Below are positions 47,501 to 53,814 of a stretch of DNA of 64,000 nt, piece after piece. Origin of the DNA: Pirellula staleyi DSM 6068 (GTDB lineage Bacteria > Planctomycetota > Planctomycetia > Pirellulales > Pirellulaceae); assembly GCF_000025185.1 (NCBI RefSeq), contig NC_013720.1, positions 5,766,001 to 5,830,000 on the forward strand, in the 5' to 3' direction. Under the pieces are notes generated by a model. That model did not search any database. It was not told where the DNA came from and saw nothing but the letters and a program-made list of their open reading frames with translations. The translations under genes were made by a program, and so were the position numbers. The stretch's first letter is position 1. Every line of letters starts with the position of its first letter.

Positions 47501-48945
47501 GCCAGAACCGAAGTGATGTCTCTTCCATCGGAGGTGAGTTCTGGCATTGGAACCAACTCGCCACCATCGAGTTCCAGAAAGTTGGGGTCGTATCCAGTGC
47601 GTTGTTCAAGGTTGGGATGAATCACTGGGACTTGAAACGTAGCTTCGCGCGCCGCATGGACGGGTGCTGTTGCAGGGGCAACAGTCGCGATGGATAACGG
47701 TTGTCCGATGGAGATCGACACTTGGATGGGAATCGTCCAGGTGCCCGTCTGGGAACTACCTGTGCCGCTCACGAACGGAGTGGATGGTATAGGTGCGGAT
47801 ACAGCACCACCACCCAGCGACTCAACGCCGCGCCACGCGCGGTCCCATTCATCGGTGGGCGGAACGCTGCCCACAAAGTTGATGCCTGAATCCACAACCC
47901 GAGGATCACGTGCCAGCTCAAATAGTGGCACTGAGTAATTTGCTTTGAGTGTTATGCCAGCAAAATGCAATCCTACAACCTCACCAGTTTCCACATCGAT
48001 GATCGCCGAACCCGAATTTCCGGCCAATGTCGAGCTATCGTGTGTCATAGCTGGAACGACATAATCGAAGCTCTCAACACGCTCTCGTACTTCGATCTCG
48101 CCAGGAGCCAGCCTCTTGACCCCAAACGTTGTCCCAAAAACCTTTCGTTCTAGTTGTACAGCACGTCGCGACCGGTCATTTCCGCGCCCTGGGTAGCCAA
48201 TTGCCACGATATTGCGTCCGACCAAATCTTCGGGAGCTCTCACCGATAGTTGGAGAGCTTTGTGCGCTGCCGAAAGCCCTTCGACGCGGAAGATCGCCAT
48301 ATCCCAGTAGGGATGCACCATGACCACATCCGTAAGGTGCAAGCTGGTGGACAGATCGCTCGGGTCTAGACCGCTCTCACGCCTGAAATCGATCGCAGAC
48401 TCAATTCCTGGAACGAATGAAAGTTGGTCGCGGAATCGCCCTACTCCACGCACGAAGGCCTCCGCGACGTGACGGTTCGTCATCATCAGATTCGGGCCAA
48501 CGATAAAGCCAGTGCCGATATGTTGTGGGATGCCGCCAGAAATGTCTTCAATACGACCAATCGACGGAATTAACGCATTGATCCTTGACCGAACAGGGGC
48601 TGCGTTGAATTGCGTCCACGGCTCCGGGAGCGTGTCAAACTGATCATCGATGACGAAAACTACTGGTCGGCCATCTTCCTCGACGATCGCCTCGAGATGC
48701 ATCCGCTCGCGAGGCGAGACGTCGTCAAAATCGCCGTTCTGGAGCTTACGTAATGCCACTGTTTCTAAATCGAAGCTCCGCAGAACAAGATCTTCGCGTC
48801 CACTAGAACCGCTGGCTAGGCTCTCTCGAGTCCCATCGCGAGTTGGCGCAGAGGCTCTCTCTTTGGCGAGAGATTCCAGATTGCCAGTGCCAGCAACCTT
48901 GGACAATTTTCTGCGAAGGGCTTGGAGAGAGGCATCTCGCGGCAT
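44545..48945 (-). CDS. Trypsin-like protease / NucA nuclease / subtilase fusion
   Basis: A 1466-residue protein with three predicted catalytic domains. 140-340: trypsin-like protease, His159 (MTNRHV), Asp215 (YWDMAI), Ser311 (LAGNSGSA). 402-416: first tag TWTIPIQVSISIGQP. 430-720: DNA/RNA non-specific endonuclease with DRGH (568-571) and the TTNCSPQVAKFN metal-site stretch. 803-817: second tag TWTIPLTVSVTIGSP. About 990-1460: S8 subtilase, Asp1000 (IIDTGID), His1076 (DLGHGTHV), Ser1402 (MSGTSTAAPH). No signal peptide is seen, so both proteases should be cytoplasmic. The ATG at 48945 has AGGA upstream. I infer a toxic effector under control of the NTPases. Confidence 0.9.
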   Translation of the reverse strand: MPRDASLQALRRKLSKVAGTGNLESLAKERASAPTRDGTRESLASGSSGREDLVLRSFDLETVALRKLQNGDFDDVSPRERMHLEAIVEEDGRPVVFVIDDQFDTLPEPWTQFNAAPVRSRINALIPSIGRIEDISGGIPQHIGTGFIVGPNLMMTNRHVAEAFVRGVGRFRDQLSFVPGIESAIDFRRESGLDPSDLSTSLHLTDVVMVHPYWDMAIFRVEGLSAAHKALQLSVRAPEDLVGRNIVAIGYPGRGNDRSRRAVQLERKVFGTTFGVKRLAPGEIEVRERVESFDYVVPAMTHDSSTLAGNSGSAIIDVETGEVVGLHFAGITLKANYSVPLFELARDPRVVDSGINFVGSVPPTDEWDRAWRGVESLGGGAVSAPIPSTPFVSGTGSSQTGTWTIPIQVSISIGQPLSIATVAPATAPVHAAREATFQVPVIHPNLEQRTGYDPNFLELDGGELVPMPELTSDGRDITSVLADGSHELKYHKFSVVMHKQRRLALFSAANVSWQSADKMLSNGHKPTRKELNGFDNDYTIESWATDDRIPLEEQLHDKFLINDQGAFDRGHLVRRDDVAWGDSFLDMQKGNGDTFHTTNCSPQVAKFNQASKGVDNWGDLENLIEDETTAERVIVFAGPVLDPSDKRFNGVDSSGPLKIQIPRQFWKIVIAKTEDGPKAFGFVLKQKLTGVPLEFAVPEDWEPYQVSIQEIEDLLFGLATLDWCKSHDAFANEGSRVVAIREHLSGLGGLTSTQGTLRDVVLNPQPIPHESEPVPGNPPVQVSFPSTVAPETPLEASAGSTATWTIPLTVSVTIGSPLQNDLKTCSSELVPLNRNLPKPTEAKSKPARTVVSPELTTVKHDTYLDHIGAFESKAALRRQENMIQVQESCLTTTLKSAEPERGSPTVNDPVFPMLVKVRSIEDWTCPIGFIERSVIGTIITGSGTAASLSSLNQDQNVLSIEASRPAGILEWSSSSYVGAPAVHSSPAGETGCHCICGIIDTGIDILHKAFLTSDGTGESRVLEIWDQRAEYGRTPAQEFPNLASLNYGTVFSMERIRSFVREGRVPAKLGRDDLGHGTHVSSIAAGKAEGDYLGGVAPDAKIVLVIPKLSVMSSDPYSLGYSASHVEALAYLKSRAASFGLPLVVNVSLGMNAGAHDGSSLLEAAFDAYTNGGTAPGLAIVKSAGNERAAGGHALIQIANGRTDLLEWLSDPEIHRPEDYLELWFNSSDICEFVLFSPTGQESRIVSRYSPRQVLTCEDGTKSIIDLSYRHHDNGDSRLQITVRPNRYGRIAGGEWKLKVRGIDVKSEGWIHAWFERSGVRPTRFLNNISQSYTLSIPGTARSVITVGGIDENGQNEPSSSFGPLRLDDAANPKPDLVAPGASIEAAKAGTFSKCISMSGTSTAAPHVTGAIALVFSFHRKNGTSMPNAIQVKKALWQTTKHYNGRHNNSFGYGILDIERFFEAMK
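46494..46755. repeat. Trypsin-linker module shared with 54779-55038
   Basis: The DNA coding HLSGLGGLTSTQGTLRD through the tag WTIPLTVSV is strongly similar to 54779-55038, with scattered base changes (roughly one in seven by eye). Similarity ends sharply at TTGGCGA, where the preceding domain (NucA here, trypsin there) begins. It looks like a shuffling cassette. Confidence 0.75.
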
Positions 48946-48992
48946 GGCATGGATCCTATAAATCCAGAGGGAAAGACGTGTGTGGAATTTGG

Positions 48993-50093
48993 TCAGAGAT
49001 TGGCTTTCGCGGCAATCTTGGCGATGTATTTGTCCAGACTATGATCGCTGACGCTCGGGATGAGTCCTTCGGTTTGCGGCATTGTGTGTGACTCAGTCAA
49101 GGGACGATTGACGCTGACAACTTCCTGACCAATCCGAGATTGCAGTCCCTGATACTCAGCTTCGGTGAGCATGGGCGGACCGGGTTTGAACGCCTCATCG
49201 TTTATCGATTCAGCGAATGCTCGCTCGGTGTTCGGCAAGGATTGGCCGTTCTGTAAACGACCTTGGGCATCAAAGTGTAGCAACCGACCGACATGCTCAT
49301 AGCCAGGAGGGACACGTGGCACGATGTCATCGTCGTTAACGAACCGGAAGAACTTTCCGGAGTAGTTTTGCGAGAAGAACATTCGGAAAGAGCCACGCCC
49401 GACAGCCGGTTGCCCAAATGTGACACCCCAGGAAGCAGGCATGAAGTGCTGCCACTCTGCTGCCATTACGGTTGCGAGTGCTCCACCCAGGCTGTGGCCA
49501 GTTAGGATGAGCGTTTGCCCGGCAATTCCCGAAAGCGCCGACCTCAACCGCGACTCCACAGCCTGAAACGCGCCAAGAAATCCCCTGTGCGTAACTCCGT
49601 ACTCGCGCGTTCGTCCCGCAACATTGATGTTTCGGAGCCAATCGCCACGACTCTCAGTTCCGCGAAACGCGACCAAAGCTATCTCGGGAGTCAGCGCGAC
49701 AAAGCATTGTGTTTCATCAACATCGATGAACTCACAAGAACTGAATCCCCAAGACCTTGCCGACCCAAGGCACGTCGACTTAACGCTCTGCTCGGACTCG
49801 TAAGCCAACTTGCTGGCGAGCGCCAACGATAAAGCCGCTTTCCAGGTGAAGGTCGACTTGGAAAGAGATGAAAGATCAAACGATGCTGTGTCAATCGCTG
49901 GCGGTGACGTCGAGATCTGGCCTTCTTGAAGGCCCAATGGAGTATTCACAGGAGCCGACACTCCCGTGCCGACCAGCATCGGCCGACCGATCTCAACGGT
50001 AACGCGCAAGTCGAGTGGAAACGTTGCTATCGATTCAGGCACGACGCAATGTTCTTTGTCTTGCCTAGTGCATTCTCGCAAGTTGTTCGACAT
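48993..50093 (-). CDS. Class 3 lipase with N-terminal tag
   Basis: A 366-residue lipase of the class 3 (Lipase_3) family: the upstream stretch ALSLALASKLAYESE, VALVAFRGTESRGDW, and nucleophile elbow GHSLGG with Ser201 in this numbering. The Asp and His of the triad should lie in NDDDIVPRVPPGYEHVG and nearby. Residues about 24-40 carry a diverged tag FPLDLRVTVEIGRP. ATG 50093 is preferred because GGAG lies 8 bases upstream; an upstream GTG at 50174 would overlap the preceding gene by 35 bases. I infer that it attacks membrane phospholipids as a cell-killing effector. No signal peptide is seen. Confidence 0.85.
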   Translation of the reverse strand: MSNNLRECTRQDKEHCVVPESIATFPLDLRVTVEIGRPMLVGTGVSAPVNTPLGLQEGQISTSPPAIDTASFDLSSLSKSTFTWKAALSLALASKLAYESEQSVKSTCLGSARSWGFSSCEFIDVDETQCFVALTPEIALVAFRGTESRGDWLRNINVAGRTREYGVTHRGFLGAFQAVESRLRSALSGIAGQTLILTGHSLGGALATVMAAEWQHFMPASWGVTFGQPAVGRGSFRMFFSQNYSGKFFRFVNDDDIVPRVPPGYEHVGRLLHFDAQGRLQNGQSLPNTERAFAESINDEAFKPGPPMLTEAEYQGLQSRIGQEVVSVNRPLTESHTMPQTEGLIPSVSDHSLDKYIAKIAAKANL

Positions 50094-50139
50094 TCTCGTC
50101 GCTCCAAGTGTTACAGAAGACTCATCTACGGAAATTGCT

Positions 50140-53100
50140 CTACTCCGTGCTGGATCGGTTCCAAAAGTGCTCACAGAACCCCTGATTCTGTGTTTGGCTC
50201 AATAGGTCGAAGTACAGTTTCGTCGGGTCAAACCCAATCATTCCCTCGCGAACAATTCTGAGCAATACAAATGCAAGCTGGCAGAAATAGCTCACTTTGT
50301 GATCTTTGCTCCAACTCTTGCTGAATCGGCGGATCGACTCCCAAAGGCACCCCTCCGCTTCCTTCATCTCCCCACTTGCAATGTGCACCATAGATAGAGC
50401 ACAGAAATACTCAGCCGCGACCTCCAGCGAGTACGTTGCTAATAATGGGAAATGAACAAGCACTACTGACTTGGTACGCATGTCTTTTAGGCAATCAAGT
50501 CTCTCGTGTTGCCAAGCCAACCTGATTCGACGAGCTGCCGCCCGCACTCCGAGTGAGCCCTTTTTAAGCTGTCGTTCCAACTCTACCTGGAAGGACTTTG
50601 GTGACCATTGGCTATACTTCCACCAATCAGCGCGACATGCCAGCGTTCTCGGATCGTCAATTTCAACGGTTTTCTCCAGAATGTCGAGTGCGCGTCTAAG
50701 ATCAAAACGATTCTGACAGAAGATGTCGTCTAACTGGTGCTGTGAAACGGCGTCGGAAGAAGCACGAGCTTCCGCTACGTGCCGAAGAACCTCGGTAGCA
50801 GACTGGTGCAAGATTACAGCAGCTTCGGGCAAGAATGGTGCAAGGTCGGGGCTGTCCGCGATTTCCTGGATGGCCGTATCGCGGTTTTGACAACGCTTTA
50901 AACATTCAACAAGCTGAGGTTCCAGTTTGGGTAGATTCCTAAACGCTTCAACCTCAAAGAGGGCGGCGGGCAAACTCTGCAAGAGTTCCTCGGCAGATTT
51001 CTCGCCTTGATTCATCCGGAACATCAGATAATTATCAATGACATTTTTAGTGGCTCCAGACCAGTGAGCATTGTCGCCCGAAAACTTTGCCAATGTTTCG
51101 GTAGCGCTGGCATAGAGTCGTTCGGCTTCCTCCGGCTCGAGTGTTTCCAGCGCCTTCGCAAGTTTCGCGGCGGCTACAGCGTATTGCGGATGCAAGGTGT
51201 CGTAAACTTTCCGAGTCACTTCCAGTACCTCTCGTCGCAAGTCTAACGCCTCAGCACCTCGCTTCTGTTCCTCGATTGCGGATGCCAGAAGGCTCGTCAG
51301 CACACTTACTCGCTGGAGGTCGTCTGGAAAAAGCTTCAAAATGGTCTTTAGGCTTTCTCGTATTTGCTTCTCGGCTTCTGCAGGTCGTTTCAGATCAATG
51401 AGCTCTTGGCCGAGGCACATCAGAGTAACCGCAACTTCGTGGCTCTCACGGCCATGAGCTTGCTCCAAAGCGATCAGCGTTCGCTCCAAAATCGGCATCC
51501 AATTGCACTGCTTGGCGAGCCCACTTTCATCATCAACGCCCCAGTACTTCGCAAACTGGTAAATTTGCAATTGCTGTTCATGGGCTTGCGGCGAGTCAGC
51601 ACCAAACTTATCAGATTGAATGCTCCAGGCACGAAGGTATAGCTGCGCGGCGTCCCTGTTACGTGACGTGTCCCGAAGCAATTCGGCAAGACGCGACAAT
51701 GTCTCGGCTACTTCAGACGAGTTCGGTCCAAATTCCTGTTCACGGCGAGCTAACGCTTCTCGGAGAAGCGGTTCTGCTACCTTCATCTCACCAATAGCTG
51801 TGAGGTAGGTTCCATAAGAAGTGAGTAATCGTGAAAGTGGTCCAGGATTCGGAAACTTGGGAAGATGCGAAAGAACTGATTCGACATGTGGACGAAGTCT
51901 CCTGCATAGCGGCCACTCAGAAACGTATCTGGAATTCGCTGGAAACGATTTGGCAAGCATTCCAACTGCCAAGCGAAACGTTTCTGAAAGATGATCTGGC
52001 GAGTCGTGTTGGGCTCGCAAACGTGTGAATTCCTGAACCAAAGAATGAACGCTTATAGCTTTAGTCTCGTTTGCTTCAAAAGCAAACGAACATCTCTTGA
52101 GAGCCTTTAGCGCGACTCCGACATCGAGACCCGAAGATGCCAGGCAATCCAGGTTTTCAAGTTGAATGACGACCCGTCGATCAAGCTCAGTCGAGGCACA
52201 CCACGAAAGAACCTCCAAAAGTACCTTGGCACTATCAGCAAGTGTCTCCCAGCTTGTGTCCCAAGCAGTTGCAAGAGTTCGATGCCAGTCGTCACGAATG
52301 CCATGCATGCCCCAACCTCGAACCGACTGGTTGCGCTCACGGTAGAATCGCAGGCACTCGTCCAGAGGCTTGGCCTGACCGTCGATCCAATTTGCGACGA
52401 TTTTCAGTGCCAGCGGCAAGCCACCGAGGAGCCGACTGAATTCTGCCGCAGAGGCATCATCATCTTGCAACGACTTCGTTCGGCGCGGGGTGGCATCAAG
52501 TATAAATTGTGCTGTCTCCGACTCGCTCAAACCTCGCAATGCAATTGGCGTGGTAGGTGTGCTCCAGAAAGACTGGTCAAGACGAGAGGTAATCAGGAAA
52601 CGCCTATTTTCCCCGAATTTCCGAACGAACACACACACGGCGTCGCGAGATTGGATTGTGTCTGCACCGTCGATCACAAGCAACCAATTCGAGTTGTTTC
52701 GCAGCCATCTCTCTACAACTTCCTTCCTTCGCAATTCCGACGCCGAGGGATCGCAATCACATTCGCTAGAACTGATTTCGTTGCCGACAAAGGCCGCCAA
52801 TCCGGCTTGAATTGAGCTGTCAAGTGACACATTGACGTACAGAAGTTTGTCATAATCACACTTGTTGTCGCAACCAAATCGTCGAGCTACCGTGGATTTG
52901 CCGACACCTCCGATCCCGGTTAATACAACTGCCGCCGATTTCACAAAGTGATTGCTAATCTGCTCAAACACTTCTTTTTGAAGGACGAAGTGCTCCTCGC
53001 GAACCGTATCTAAAAACCAATCGCTCATCACAGTCGAGTCTTCCGACCTCAGAGCAACTGGTTCATAACCCAACTCCTCCAGGCGAAGCAAAATGCTCTT

Positions 53101-53814
53101 GAACGACACTGCCTTAAGTTGCAGCCTCTCGTCATATCGTGCTCGATGAAGGCCACACAGCGAATAATTCTTGCCTTCCTTGAGAAAAACTCCACCGCCA
53201 CTCATACCCGCTCTTGAACCAGTACCATCGAACGTCACTAGGCCGTTGGCGGTCTTCTCGACCTTCTGAAGGTTGTAACCTGGCTTCGGGCGGACGTTAT
53301 TGTCATTTCCATTGACATAGCCACTGAAGCCTTTGTGGCCTTCTGGATACCCAGAGATCACGCATTCGTTGCCTGCGGCCAATTCCTGATTAATCCAGTT
53401 TCCGGCGATCAACTTCTTATCTTGGCAGTTGCGCCACGCCCTATCGTCGAAACTCAAGAGTGCCCAGTCCGCATTTTCAACATCGGCGATCGGCTGATCG
53501 TAAAAGTGTGAACCGGCATAGGTGGTCAGCGGTTTCACCGCCGTTTCCAACTTGACTGGAATTCCCTTGATTGGGTCGTAACCATACCCGGCTGGCGCAA
53601 CCCAAATATTTTCGTGTTGGGGGCCAAGCTGCTGGGGGGTACTCCCCAAACGCCGAATTACATGGGCACATGTAAGAATGAATGTCTCTTCAGTGCCGGG
53701 CTGTCCCTTCTTTCTTAATCGGATACCAACCCCGGAACCTTGTCCAATCTCGCCTTTCGATGATGCTTGGATGTACCACACAGTACTGCTCGGGTAAGGA
53801 ATCATCTCGCTCAT
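50140..53814 (-). CDS. Trypsin-like protease / NB-ARC NTPase / TPR protein (NLR-like)
   Basis: A 1224-residue protein built like an animal or plant NLR. 1-240: trypsin-like protease, His51 (LTCAHVI), Asp116 (NADWAL), Ser205 (GMSGGG). 290-520: NB-ARC ATPase, P-loop GIGGVGKS (300-307), Walker B LLVIDGAD (378-385), RRFLITSR, and GLPLAL (465-470). From about 640: TPR-type repeats (VAEPLLREALARREQEFGPN; EAEKQIRESLKTILK) likely to form the ligand sensor. No effector other than its protease is present. The start overlaps the preceding stop as ATGA. By analogy with bacterial NLR/Avs proteins I infer it detects an invader and then activates its protease. Confidence 0.9.
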   Translation of the reverse strand: MSEMIPYPSSTVWYIQASSKGEIGQGSGVGIRLRKKGQPGTEETFILTCAHVIRRLGSTPQQLGPQHENIWVAPAGYGYDPIKGIPVKLETAVKPLTTYAGSHFYDQPIADVENADWALLSFDDRAWRNCQDKKLIAGNWINQELAAGNECVISGYPEGHKGFSGYVNGNDNNVRPKPGYNLQKVEKTANGLVTFDGTGSRAGMSGGGVFLKEGKNYSLCGLHRARYDERLQLKAVSFKSILLRLEELGYEPVALRSEDSTVMSDWFLDTVREEHFVLQKEVFEQISNHFVKSAAVVLTGIGGVGKSTVARRFGCDNKCDYDKLLYVNVSLDSSIQAGLAAFVGNEISSSECDCDPSASELRRKEVVERWLRNNSNWLLVIDGADTIQSRDAVCVFVRKFGENRRFLITSRLDQSFWSTPTTPIALRGLSESETAQFILDATPRRTKSLQDDDASAAEFSRLLGGLPLALKIVANWIDGQAKPLDECLRFYRERNQSVRGWGMHGIRDDWHRTLATAWDTSWETLADSAKVLLEVLSWCASTELDRRVVIQLENLDCLASSGLDVGVALKALKRCSFAFEANETKAISVHSLVQEFTRLRAQHDSPDHLSETFRLAVGMLAKSFPANSRYVSEWPLCRRLRPHVESVLSHLPKFPNPGPLSRLLTSYGTYLTAIGEMKVAEPLLREALARREQEFGPNSSEVAETLSRLAELLRDTSRNRDAAQLYLRAWSIQSDKFGADSPQAHEQQLQIYQFAKYWGVDDESGLAKQCNWMPILERTLIALEQAHGRESHEVAVTLMCLGQELIDLKRPAEAEKQIRESLKTILKLFPDDLQRVSVLTSLLASAIEEQKRGAEALDLRREVLEVTRKVYDTLHPQYAVAAAKLAKALETLEPEEAERLYASATETLAKFSGDNAHWSGATKNVIDNYLMFRMNQGEKSAEELLQSLPAALFEVEAFRNLPKLEPQLVECLKRCQNRDTAIQEIADSPDLAPFLPEAAVILHQSATEVLRHVAEARASSDAVSQHQLDDIFCQNRFDLRRALDILEKTVEIDDPRTLACRADWWKYSQWSPKSFQVELERQLKKGSLGVRAAARRIRLAWQHERLDCLKDMRTKSVVLVHFPLLATYSLEVAAEYFCALSMVHIASGEMKEAEGCLWESIRRFSKSWSKDHKVSYFCQLAFVLLRIVREGMIGFDPTKLYFDLLSQTQNQGFCEHFWNRSSTE

